Source: Blastocatellia bacterium (GTDB lineage: Bacteria; Acidobacteriota; Blastocatellia; Pyrinomonadales; Pyrinomonadaceae). From it: a stretch of 32,220 bases of DNA. The notes beneath the pieces are model-generated. The model did no database searches. It was not told where the DNA came from and saw nothing but the letters and a program-made list of their open reading frames with translations. The translations under genes were made by a program, and so were the position numbers. The DNA is taken from assembly GCA_013697915.1 (NCBI GenBank), contig JACCVY010000266.1, forward strand, positions 1 to 32,220. The letters are read 5' to 3'. Positions 18,188 through 25,843 of this stretch are shown piece after piece (positions within the stretch are counted from its first letter, which is position 1; each line of letters opens with the position of its first letter).

Positions 18188-18473
18188 TACTTCGAGTCTC
18201 CTGAATGAGATTGGTCCCGGTATTTATAACTGGTTTCACCAGCTGGTTCAATTCTGGCCGCTTATTCTCGCCGTCACTGCTACAGCCCTCCGGTCAGTTG
18301 TGCCTTCTCATCGGACAAGATTAAAGATAAAATGTGCGCCTTGCCGTGCCCCGACAATTGCTTTTTTCTGCCGAGTGCCTTTGCTTCGTCCTGAAACCTA
18401 GCTTCGGTGAACGAGAAATCAATTTATCCCGGTGCCTGACGACGACGGCGCCTCTTAATCCAAGGAGTGATCG

Positions 18474-18983
18474 ATGATTACAAGATTACGGTTGCCCATT
18501 TTTTTGGGACTGGCACTAATTCTTTTGGCACTCACCGTGTCTCGCGGTTTACGGCCGGCAAAGGCCCAGACCAATCCTCATGATCCGACGTGGTGGAGCA
18601 AATACGAATTCATTCTTAACAATGGCTCGGACGCGGACGCCGGTTCAACTACGTCGGTCAGTTATGCCGGCAACGTGGACGTTTCCAATGAATGCGGCCC
18701 ACAGAGCGAAACCTTCATTACCCTTGATCCCAACAAACCGAAGACCCTGGCCGCCGGCTCAAATGAAATCTTTCGCTTGCCGATGCGCGGTTATACAGTT
18801 CAAACGGCGGAACGAGTTGGGGCGGAGTCGATCTTCCTCTGCCGCCGCCAAAATCAAAGAGCGGGACCGACTTCGGATCGGACCCCACGCTCGCTTTCGA
18901 CAGTCGCGGCAATCTCTTTTACGGCTACATCGTGGTCTTTTTCGCGAATGGCAACGGCATCAACGGGACGCAGATGGCGGTAG
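18474..18983 (+). CDS. 5' part of a frameshifted BNR/sialidase-like gene
   Basis: AAGGAG lies 6 nt before the ATG. A signal peptide covers residues 1-31 (ending AKA). The frame then encodes the start of a beta-propeller-type exo-alpha-sialidase-like protein (FITLDPNKPKTLAAGSNEIF, RLPMRGY). From about 18792 the frame no longer makes sense: the family sequence continues in the frame beginning TAC at 18794, and this frame runs on to a stop at 18983. The last 60 or so residues are therefore junk. The break is explained by a TA dinucleotide duplication. Read with 18932-19984 as one broken gene, or an intact gene with a sequence error. Confidence 0.7.
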   Translation: MITRLRLPIFLGLALILLALTVSRGLRPAKAQTNPHDPTWWSKYEFILNNGSDADAGSTTSVSYAGNVDVSNECGPQSETFITLDPNKPKTLAAGSNEIFRLPMRGYTVQTAERVGAESIFLCRRQNQRAGPTSDRTPRSLSTVAAISFTATSWSFSRMATASTGRRWR

Positions 18984-19984
18984 CGCGATCGACGGACGGC
19001 GGGAAAACCTACCCGACGGCGACTTTCTTTGCTTTTGAAAACGGGACGAACCACTTCAACGACAAGCCAATGATTACAGCCGACCAGAACGTGGGCAGTC
19101 CGTTTCGAGACAACGTCTACATTGCCTGGGATGCAGCCTCGGGAGGCTCTATCGGCGGGGGCGTACGTTTGGCGACTTCTACAGATCACGGCGCGAGCTT
19201 CTCAACTACACGAGTGGACGACCCGTCTGGACCAGGCCGGTCCATCGGCGCGTCTCCGGGCGTGGGGCCAAACGGAGAAGTTTATGTTGCATGGAACGAC
19301 TATGTAGCCAACGCGATCGTGTTCAACCGGTCCTTTGATGGAGGAAACACGTGGGGCACGCCCGTTACCATTTCACCAAAAACTCTGCCTTTTGATATCG
19401 CCGTTCCCGCCGAATCTTTTCGCGGCGCGCTGGTCTATCCGTCGCTGGATGTAGACCGTTCAAGCGAAATTCACCGGGGCAGGATTTATTGCAGTTGGAT
19501 GGATCTGACACCGGCAAACGTTACCGACATATTCATTTCCTATTCGGATAATAATGGCGCGACCTGGTCAACGCCGGCACCCGTCACTGATCAGTTTTTG
19601 TCGCCAGTGGATCGCTTCAACCATTGGATGTCGGTTGATCCAGTCACCGGCGACGTCAACGTCGCTTTTTATGACACGCGCAACGACACCACCGGCGCGC
19701 GGTACCAGACGGACTACTATCTCGCGCGCTCGAGCGGCGGCGCGAGCTGGAACGCACCGAACATTCGCGTTAGCAGCGTCAGTTCAAACGAGCATGATTG
19801 CAGCGGCGTCTTTCCGTGCCTGGGAATTAACTACGGAAACCAGCAAGGCGACTATGAAGGACTGGTATCGTTTGGCGGGGTTTCCTATCCGGTCTGGACA
19901 GACAGTCGCAGGCAGCTGGATGCGGCCAGCGGTTGTCGCCGTCCTTACTTGATGGAGGAAGTTTTCACTGCGAAAGTGAAGTGA
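18932..19984 (+). CDS. 3' part of the BNR/sialidase-like gene (coding sense from 18794)
   Basis: This frame makes sense from 18794 (YSSNGGTSWGGVDLPLPPP), upstream of the nominal GTG at 18932. It carries Asp-box (S-x-D-x-G-x-T/S-W/F/Y) motifs: ARSTDGGKTY, ATSTDHGASF, NRSFDGGNTW, SYSDNNGATW and a degenerate ARSSGGASW. These are marks of sialidase/BNR six-bladed propellers. HDCSGVFPCLGINYG contains a likely disulfide pair. The catalytic Arg triad of true sialidases cannot be assigned, so a glycosidase activity is not claimed. With 2 nt removed, the whole protein would be about 502 residues and secreted. Confidence 0.75.
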   Translation: MVFFANGNGINGTQMAVARSTDGGKTYPTATFFAFENGTNHFNDKPMITADQNVGSPFRDNVYIAWDAASGGSIGGGVRLATSTDHGASFSTTRVDDPSGPGRSIGASPGVGPNGEVYVAWNDYVANAIVFNRSFDGGNTWGTPVTISPKTLPFDIAVPAESFRGALVYPSLDVDRSSEIHRGRIYCSWMDLTPANVTDIFISYSDNNGATWSTPAPVTDQFLSPVDRFNHWMSVDPVTGDVNVAFYDTRNDTTGARYQTDYYLARSSGGASWNAPNIRVSSVSSNEHDCSGVFPCLGINYGNQQGDYEGLVSFGGVSYPVWTDSRRQLDAASGCRRPYLMEEVFTAKVK

Positions 19985-20034
19985 GCTGAATTAATGGCGC
20001 GAAGAAAATGATTGCGCGTCGAACCAAGCAGACA

Positions 20035-20066
20035 GAAGAAGGGTACCGACGGCGGTACCCTTCTTC
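20035..20066. terminator. 14-bp perfect hairpin between convergent genes
   Basis: GAAGAAGGGTACCG (20035-20048) pairs perfectly with CGGTACCCTTCTTC (20053-20066), with a 4-nt loop. It lies between the stop codons of the convergent genes at 19984 and 20104. It is a probable bidirectional terminator, although the T-tract is interrupted (TTCTTC). Confidence 0.65.
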
Positions 20067-20103
20067 AATGAGGCTTGAACCAGCAATCGGCTTTGTCGGT
20101 ACT

Positions 20104-20970
20104 TCAGTCGCTCTTAGTTTTAGCCCGGTCGCTGGTTGTCGAAGCGGTCATCATTCGCGTCAAATGAATGTTGCCATTTATTCCGCTGGCGTTGATCGAG
20201 CTGCCGCCGCTGCCAATTTGCGCGGTGTAGTGTCCGTGCCGGCTCTTGTCGACATTGACGTTCGGCAAATCAGAAACCACATTGCCGTTCATGCCATGCG
20301 CTTCAAGATTGGCGTTGACACCGTCGTTGAGTCGCAGCTCGATGTTGCCGTTGATGCCGCTGATATCGACGCCGCCCTGGTCCACCTGTTTAAGGGCAAC
20401 CGCGATGTTGCCGTTAATTCCTTTGAATGTCGCAGCGCCTGACGCCTGGGCTATATCAACTTTTCCATTTACGCCTTTCACTTCGACCGCACCATCAATT
20501 TCGCCGGCAATTACGGAACCATTGATGCCTCGGGCGACCAGCGAAATTGCTCTTGGCAGACGCAACGTCACGTGTTCCGTCGGATTGGAACCAAAGATGC
20601 GGGCGAAGAAACTGGTATCGGCGTTGTCAGCGCGAACAGTCAGACTGTCAGCGGTAGCGTCAATGGTCACTTTGCGCCGGGCCAAAACTTCCTGACTGTT
20701 GCCGGTACGTTCAACTACAACCTCGGCGGTCTTGCTATCCGAAGTTTCAATCTTTACACCACCATTGATTCCAGCTACCTCAACGCGTGCGCCGGGCGAA
20801 AGCTCATAGGTTTTCCGAATCTCTTCGCGTGCATCGCCCGCTGAAGACTTATCGCCATTCACGACCTGCGACCAATTGCGAATGCCGCCGCTGGTTTTTG
20901 CGCGCGAGCGGACAACACCCGCGATTCCGGCAATTGCGACCAGAAGCACCACCAAAATCAGCTTTTTCAT
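20104..20970 (-). CDS. Secreted DUF4097-like beta-solenoid protein
   Basis: 288 residues, with GGAG 8 nt before the ATG. A signal peptide or anchor covers residues 1-20 (MKKLILVVLLVAIAGIAGVV). After a short linker the protein has beta-strand repeats marked by the motif GINGN or a variant, seven times: AGINGG, RGINGS, KGVNGK, KGINGN, SGINGN, HGMNGN, SGINGN. Spacing is about 18-30 residues in the C-terminal half. This is the DUF4097/putative adhesin pattern, a short right-handed beta-solenoid. RR-type regulators and anti-sigma factors often neighbour such genes, but the role is unknown. It is convergent with the sialidase-like gene across a shared hairpin. Confidence 0.82.
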   Translation of the reverse strand: MKKLILVVLLVAIAGIAGVVRSRAKTSGGIRNWSQVVNGDKSSAGDAREEIRKTYELSPGARVEVAGINGGVKIETSDSKTAEVVVERTGNSQEVLARRKVTIDATADSLTVRADNADTSFFARIFGSNPTEHVTLRLPRAISLVARGINGSVIAGEIDGAVEVKGVNGKVDIAQASGAATFKGINGNIAVALKQVDQGGVDISGINGNIELRLNDGVNANLEAHGMNGNVVSDLPNVNVDKSRHGHYTAQIGSGGSSINASGINGNIHLTRMMTASTTSDRAKTKSD

Positions 20971-21194
20971 CGGGATATCTCCGTTTGCAGACGAACAATC
21001 TTGAGAGCAGTAACGACTTTGTTGCCCATTTAGTTCGATTAGAATTACCGATTGCCGGAATTTCAGCGTCGCCTGCGGCCCATCTTGACATAAGTCTAAC
21101 CGCGTCTTACATTCGACGTACTCCGCAAAATTTCAAGGTTTCAGACGCTATCCGAACCCCCTCGGAGTTTTTCCCGGCCCATGAGTAGACCGCA

Positions 21195-21578
21195 ATGGCA
21201 GAAAAAGATTCGCAGCATAAAACAGTTCTGATTGTCGAAGACTCTGAAGACGCGCGCTATTTCATGCGCCTGGAATTGGAGCAACTCGGCTATCGCATCG
21301 TGGAAGCCGACAACGGCGAGAAGGCAGTCGAAGTCGCCGAGCGTGAGCGCCCGGACATTATTCTGATGGATCTGAGTCTGCCGATCATGGACGGCATCGC
21401 CGCGACCTCAAAAATTCGGGCCTCCGATGGCTTCAAAACTGTTCCCGTGATTGCGGTCACGGCGCATCAGGAAACCGATTTTCGCGCCGACGCCAAAGCG
21501 GCTGGATTCAATGCCTATGTGACTAAGCCAATCGATATGCCCTGGCTCAGCGAATTGATCGAGGGGCTGCTGGTCTAG
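21195..21578 (+). CDS. Single-domain (CheY-like) response regulator
   Basis: 127 residues that are only a receiver domain. The acidic pair is Glu15-Asp16 (VLIVEDSED), the phospho-acceptor Asp59 (IILMDLSLPIMDG), the switch Thr89 (VIAVTAHQE) and the conserved Lys111 (YVTKP). All functional residues are present, so it should accept phosphate from a histidine kinase. With no output domain it would act by protein-protein contact or as a phosphate carrier. No kinase gene is adjacent, and the ribosome binding site is weak. It is similar to the fragment at the window start, so the genome has several of this kind. Confidence 0.92.
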   Translation: MAEKDSQHKTVLIVEDSEDARYFMRLELEQLGYRIVEADNGEKAVEVAERERPDIILMDLSLPIMDGIAATSKIRASDGFKTVPVIAVTAHQETDFRADAKAAGFNAYVTKPIDMPWLSELIEGLLV

Positions 21579-21582
21579 TGGA

Positions 21583-21919
21583 ACAGACTTTAGTCTGTCC
21601 TTTTTGGTGGCCTACTCGGATCCGTTGAAGTACGATCCTCGAACCCTCTTGGCACAAAAAGTAGTTCTCTAAGTCCGCGATAGCGGACAAGTGAGAGTAA
21701 CCCAGCAGTTCACTGCTGGGATAAGAGACGAAAGGAAACGTAGTCCGTGTAAGCGGACGGCTGAATGATGAGGGCCAGATACCTATTCTTTTCAACCGTC
21801 CGTTTCACGGACTTAGACTCAGGTTCGGAGAGCTCCCAGCGATAAAATCGCTGGGCTATTATCGGTCGTCCGCTAGCGCGGACTAGCCGGAGAAGAACGA
21901 ACAGACTGAAGGTCTATTC
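21583..21919. repeat. Array of seven short hairpins between the response regulator and smr-like genes
   Basis: Perfect stems are: ACAGACT-TT-AGTCTGT (21583-21598, followed by CCTTTTT, so also a likely terminator); GTCCGC-GCGGAC (21673-21688); CCCAGCAG-CTGCTGGG (21701-21720); GTCCG-CGGAC (21743-21758); GTCCG-CGGAC (21798-21812); CCCAGCG-CGCTGGG (21835-21855); GTCCGC-GCGGAC (21868-21883). A degenerate ACAGACT-type arm closes the array near 21900-21919. The GTCCG and CCCAGC hairpins occur in a mirrored order about a centre near 21778, so two composite units lie head to head. No gene is seen in it. Confidence 0.75.
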
Positions 21920-22245
21920 TACTCGGCTAACGAGACAATCGTTGCGCCCCAACCACCAGCTTCCGGCGGCGCGTCAATCCAAGCCAGAACAAATGGGGTT
22001 CGACCCAAAATCGCGTGGACCATGTCACGCTGCACGCCAATACCTTTGCCGTGAATAATTCTGACCTGGCGAAACCCTAATCGGCGGGCTTCGATCAAAT
22101 ATTCTTCAACTACAAGCTTCACCTCGCGCGGCCGAATTGTGTGCAGATCGAAAACGTCAGTGATTTGAATCGTAACCGGGTCGGGAAAAGGATCGTAGGG
22201 ATCTGACTGTGGATCGTCAGCCACTGGGTTATCCATCCTGTTCAT
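21919..22245 (-). CDS. Small Smr-domain protein
   Basis: 108 residues from the ATG at 22245. A TTG 30 nt upstream would overlap the previous gene and lacks a good ribosome site, while AGGA lies 11 nt before this ATG. An acidic N-terminus (DDPQSDPYDPFPDP) precedes an Smr domain with the two signature motifs: DLHTIRP (the DLHG-like motif) and IIHGKGIGVQRD (HGKG). The Smr domain is the C-terminal DNA/RNA-binding or nicking module of MutS2, also found alone. The substrate cannot be told here. The gene starts 13 nt after the stop of the VWFA gene upstream, so the two are probably co-transcribed. Confidence 0.9.
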   Translation of the reverse strand: MNRMDNPVADDPQSDPYDPFPDPVTIQITDVFDLHTIRPREVKLVVEEYLIEARRLGFRQVRIIHGKGIGVQRDMVHAILGRTPFVLAWIDAPPEAGGWGATIVSLAE

Positions 22246-22258
22246 TGAATCAACAGTC

Positions 22259-23308
22259 CTATTCTTTCGGAGCAATGTAACCTCGCCTGGCTTTGACGAC
22301 TAGTTTGTCGCGGAACTTCTGTCCGTCGGGGGTTAAATCAATTTTTAGTTTTCGAAAACTTCCATCTCGCTTCTTATTCGAGGATATGAAGGCAAGGTTA
22401 TAGCGCGTGCGCAAATGCTCGATCAACGTCTTGAAAGTGGTATTCAGTTTCTCTGGTTTCTCTTCAAACACTTCACCGCCGGTTTCGTCCGCGAGTTGTT
22501 TGATGTCCAACAACGGTGCTTTAAAAGCTCCTGCCACTCGAGTTCCAAACACCATGAATCCGTTTTCCATTCGCTGACCTGTGCTTTTAGGTACCAGGCC
22601 ACAGACGACGCTGCCCGATTCGAAGATTGCCTGCTTCGCAGCTTTGCCTGATGGCCCATGGCCGCAGTCAAAGTTTCGCGTGATGCCGGTGATCGCAATG
22701 ATCACACGCCGACCAACCGGGTTGCCGGCAGTCACCATATAATCCGCAGCCTTGGCAAACGCTTTATTCAGGCAGTGATCGGCCCAGGTATGGTTCTTTG
22801 GAATTCGCTCCAGCGCGTTGGCGATTTGCGAACGATCGCGCGTGAATTCTTGTAACAGCTCTGTATTGTCGTGGTAGGTCATCACTGCCACTTCGTCCGT
22901 TTCCTTCAAACGCGCCAGCGCCTCGTTTGCCGCCCGGCGCACCTCTGTGCCAAATGGATCAAGGCATCCTCCCCGGTCAATCAACAACACGACCGATAGC
23001 GGCAGCGTATCCTGGCTAAAGTTTGTGATCTGTTGCCGGGTGCCGTCTTCCAATATTACAAAATCGGCTTCCTTTAGATCGCCGACTACGCGGGCAGTCT
23101 GCTTTTGCAGTACCAAAGCATCGACCGTCACCAGATCGACGTTTACTTTTACCACCTCGGTTGGTTGGGCCGCGGTTCTCTTGTCGCTAGTAACAGTCCG
23201 CTCGCGAGTCTGTGACGTGATGCGCGACGAGACGTACGGCAACAGGAAAAGCAATAGGAGTGGAGAGAGAAATTTGTATTTACGCGCGCTTGAGAACAAG
23301 GCTTTCAT
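22259..23308 (-). CDS. VWFA-domain protein of the acidobacterial TIGR03436-like type
   Basis: 349 residues from the ATG at 23308, which has GGAG 5 nt upstream; the frame extends to a TTG at 23419 without support. A signal peptide or anchor (KYKFLSPLLLLFLLPYVSS) is followed by VVKVNVDLVTVDALVLQKQ and DFVILEDGTRQQITNF, the strand pair that precedes the VWFA fold in this family. The VWFA domain runs from about residue 103. Its MIDAS strand reads LLIDRGGC, so the usual D-x-S-x-S is reduced to D111 with Gly and Cys in place of the serines. A C-terminal strand region (YNLAFISSNKKRDG, then VKARRGYIAP) is typical. It is an exported protein; binding partner unknown. Probably in an operon with the smr-like gene. 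Confidence 0.88.
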   Translation of the reverse strand: MKALFSSARKYKFLSPLLLLFLLPYVSSRITSQTRERTVTSDKRTAAQPTEVVKVNVDLVTVDALVLQKQTARVVGDLKEADFVILEDGTRQQITNFSQDTLPLSVVLLIDRGGCLDPFGTEVRRAANEALARLKETDEVAVMTYHDNTELLQEFTRDRSQIANALERIPKNHTWADHCLNKAFAKAADYMVTAGNPVGRRVIIAITGITRNFDCGHGPSGKAAKQAIFESGSVVCGLVPKSTGQRMENGFMVFGTRVAGAFKAPLLDIKQLADETGGEVFEEKPEKLNTTFKTLIEHLRTRYNLAFISSNKKRDGSFRKLKIDLTPDGQKFRDKLVVKARRGYIAPKE

Positions 23309-23441
23309 GAGCACTCCGATTTCCGAAAGGCTACTACCGAAGCTTTTCTCGGGGAGAGTGCTTTGGCGAGGGTTCGATGATAACCCGTAGGTGTTCTGCC
23401 GCAAAAGAGATTTCGGCAAAGCAGATTAACTTGAGGACGCT

Positions 23442-23470
23442 TTGAACTTAGCCGGAAACTCGATTAAAAT
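23442..23470 (+). promoter_or_regulatory. Candidate sigma70-type promoter of the prolyl oligopeptidase gene
   Basis: TTGAAC (23442-23447), an exact 17-nt spacer and TAAAAT (23465-23470) lie 65 nt before the ATG at 23536. They are in the divergent spacer facing the VWFA gene. Confidence 0.5.
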
Positions 23471-23535
23471 ATGCGCTGTCTGCCAACGTTTTTCCGCATT
23501 TCCACAACAAGTTTCAGCTCAGGAGATTGATCTCG

Positions 23536-25779
23536 ATGAATAGAAATGCCTTCAGGTCCCGTCGCGCCCGTACCTCTTCGTTTTTTGTGTTGCTGATTGT
23601 CGCGCTGATCACCGCGCAGTTGGCATTAGCGCCGTTTGCCGGCGCGCAGAATCCAAACCCCTCGACGCCGGTCGTCGATGGTTCGGCGCCACCGGCTAAG
23701 CTTGCTTATCCGGATTCCATGCCGGGCGCGACCGTCGACGATTATTTTGGCACGAAGGTTTCCGATCCCTATCGCTGGCTGGAAGATGATCGGGCACCGG
23801 CAGTTGAGAGATGGGTCGAAGCCCAGAACAAAGTTACGTTCGCGTACCTCGACAGGATTCCTTACCGGCAAAAAATCAAAGAGCGTTTGACGGCGCTTTA
23901 TAATTATCCGAAATTCTCTGCGCCGGCGCACCGCGGCGACTATTTTTTCTACACCAAGAACGATGGTCTACAAAACCAAAGTGTTTGGTACCGGCAGAAA
24001 GGCCTCGATGGCGTCGCCGAAGTTCTGCTTGATCCAAACAAACTGTCGGCGGATGGCACGACGCGATTGGGATCGGTTGCATTCTCGAAGGACGGAAAGT
24101 ATTTGGCGTATGGCGTTTCGCAGGGCGGTTCTGACTGGAACGACGTTTATGTTTTGGATACGGCGACGAAGCAATTGTCGACGGACCACATTGAATGGAT
24201 GAAGAGCTCAAACATCTCCTGGCAGGGCGATGGCTTTTACTACAGCCGTTATCCCGCGCCCGAAAAGGGCCACGAGCTGACTGCGAAGAACGAGAATCAT
24301 CAGGTTTTTTATCACAAGATTGGAACACCGCAATCCGCAGACACACTCGTTTACGAGGATCCAGCAAACCCACAGCGCTTTCACAACGTGGGGGTTAGCG
24401 ACGACGAGCGATATGCGTTTCTTTATGTTTCAGAACGCGGCAAGGGCAAGAAAGGAAATGCGGTTTTCTGGCGGGATGCATCACACCCGGGCTCGGCATT
24501 CAGTCCGGTTGTTGCCGGTATTGGCGACGACACTTACAACGTAATCGATAATGTGGGCGACAAGTTTTTGGTTTACACAGATCACAAGTCGCCGAATGCT
24601 CGTATATTTCTTTTCGATCCAAAGAGGCCCGAAGAAGGAAACTGGAAAGACGTCATATCCGAAAAATCTGAGCCCATTGACGATGTGAACACAGCCGGCG
24701 GCAAAATCTTCGTAAGTTATCTGAAAGATGTTGCGGCTCGCGTTGAAGTTCATAATTTGGACGGCAAACTGGAAAACGAAATTAAGTTACCTGGCTTGGG
24801 CGCTTTGCCTGCGCCGTCGCCGGGGACGCCAAGTTCATTTGGCGGCAAACCTGATGATAAGTTTGTCTTTTACACCTTCACTTCTTTTAATTTTCCACCC
24901 ACGATTTACAAATACGATATCGCGACTAAAACGTCGAGCCTGTTTCGACAGCCGGAAATTCCTGGTTTCAAGTCAACCGACTTTGAAACTTCTGAAGTCT
25001 TCTACACCAGCAAAGACGGCACTCGCGTGCCAATGTTCCTGGTCCATAAGAAGGGAATCAAGCTCGACGGTAACAATCCAACAGTGCTGTACGGCTATGG
25101 CGGTTTCAATATCACCACTTCGCCAAACTTCAGCGCGTTGCGACTGGCGCTGCTCGAGCAGGGCGTCATTTACGCTTCTGCAAACATGCGCGGCGGCGGC
25201 GAGTATGGCGAGAAGTGGCATGAAGCCGGCACGAAACTTAAGAAGCAAAATGTTTTTGACGACTTCGTCGCTGCCGCCGAATACTTGATCAAGAATAAGT
25301 ACACCTCGCCCGAGAAACTCGCGATCCAGGGTGGCTCGAATGGCGGCTTGCTGGTCGGCGCTGTCGCCAATCAGCAGCCCGAGTTGTTTCGAGCGGTAGT
25401 GGAACAGGCTGGCGTGATGGACATGTTGCGCTTTCACAAATTCACCATTGGTTGGAACTGGGTGGCTGACTACGGCTCCAGCGAAAATGAAGCTGAGTTC
25501 AAAGCGCTCTATGCATATTCACCTATCCATAACATCAAAGCGGGCGTGAACTATCCGGCCACCTTGATTACGACTGCCGACCACGACGACCGCGTTGTGC
25601 CCGCGCACAATTTTAAGTACGCGGCCGCGTTGCAAGCAGCACAAGGCGGCACCAACCCAATTCTGATTCGCATCGATACGAAATCAGGTCACGGCGCCAG
25701 CAGCACGACCAAGGCAATCGAGCAGGCGGCGGACATCTATTCGTTTCTGATGTGGAATTTAGGTGTGACGCCGAAATAA
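23536..25779 (+). CDS. Secreted prolyl oligopeptidase (peptidase family S9A)
   Basis: 747 residues from the ATG at 23536, which is 10 nt after AGGAG; a TTG 9 nt upstream is too close to that site. A signal peptide ends at GAQ near residue 35, so the enzyme is probably periplasmic or secreted. The N-terminal part (SDPYRWLEDDRAPAVERWVE) is the S9A signature region. A seven-bladed propeller follows. The C-terminal alpha/beta-hydrolase domain has the catalytic triad Ser601 (GGSNGGLL), Asp684 (TADHDDRVVP) and His719 (SGHGASS). It cleaves after proline in short peptides. No operon partners: the gene is divergent to the VWFA gene and convergent to the kinase. Confidence 0.95.
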   Translation: MNRNAFRSRRARTSSFFVLLIVALITAQLALAPFAGAQNPNPSTPVVDGSAPPAKLAYPDSMPGATVDDYFGTKVSDPYRWLEDDRAPAVERWVEAQNKVTFAYLDRIPYRQKIKERLTALYNYPKFSAPAHRGDYFFYTKNDGLQNQSVWYRQKGLDGVAEVLLDPNKLSADGTTRLGSVAFSKDGKYLAYGVSQGGSDWNDVYVLDTATKQLSTDHIEWMKSSNISWQGDGFYYSRYPAPEKGHELTAKNENHQVFYHKIGTPQSADTLVYEDPANPQRFHNVGVSDDERYAFLYVSERGKGKKGNAVFWRDASHPGSAFSPVVAGIGDDTYNVIDNVGDKFLVYTDHKSPNARIFLFDPKRPEEGNWKDVISEKSEPIDDVNTAGGKIFVSYLKDVAARVEVHNLDGKLENEIKLPGLGALPAPSPGTPSSFGGKPDDKFVFYTFTSFNFPPTIYKYDIATKTSSLFRQPEIPGFKSTDFETSEVFYTSKDGTRVPMFLVHKKGIKLDGNNPTVLYGYGGFNITTSPNFSALRLALLEQGVIYASANMRGGGEYGEKWHEAGTKLKKQNVFDDFVAAAEYLIKNKYTSPEKLAIQGGSNGGLLVGAVANQQPELFRAVVEQAGVMDMLRFHKFTIGWNWVADYGSSENEAEFKALYAYSPIHNIKAGVNYPATLITTADHDDRVVPAHNFKYAAALQAAQGGTNPILIRIDTKSGHGASSTTKAIEQAADIYSFLMWNLGVTPK

Positions 25780-25781
25780 CT

Positions 25782-25843
25782 ATCCACAGATTCCGCTGAT
25801 TACGCAGATTTTCAAAAACAATTGATCTGTGTAATCCGCGGAT
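25782..25843. repeat. Inverted repeat between convergent genes (AATCTGTG/CACAGATT type)
   Basis: TCCGCTGATTACGCAGAT on the left arm pairs with ATCTGTGTAATCCGCGGA on the right arm, with two imperfect positions and a 15-nt loop. It is followed by TTTATTTTTT on the plus strand, so it can serve as a terminator for the oligopeptidase. Its right end abuts the stop codon of the kinase gene. Confidence 0.7.

Noticed and set aside
21583-21919. CRISPR-like array
   Set aside because: Units are self-complementary hairpins of unequal spacing and differing sequence, not identical direct repeats with unique spacers, and no cas genes are present.
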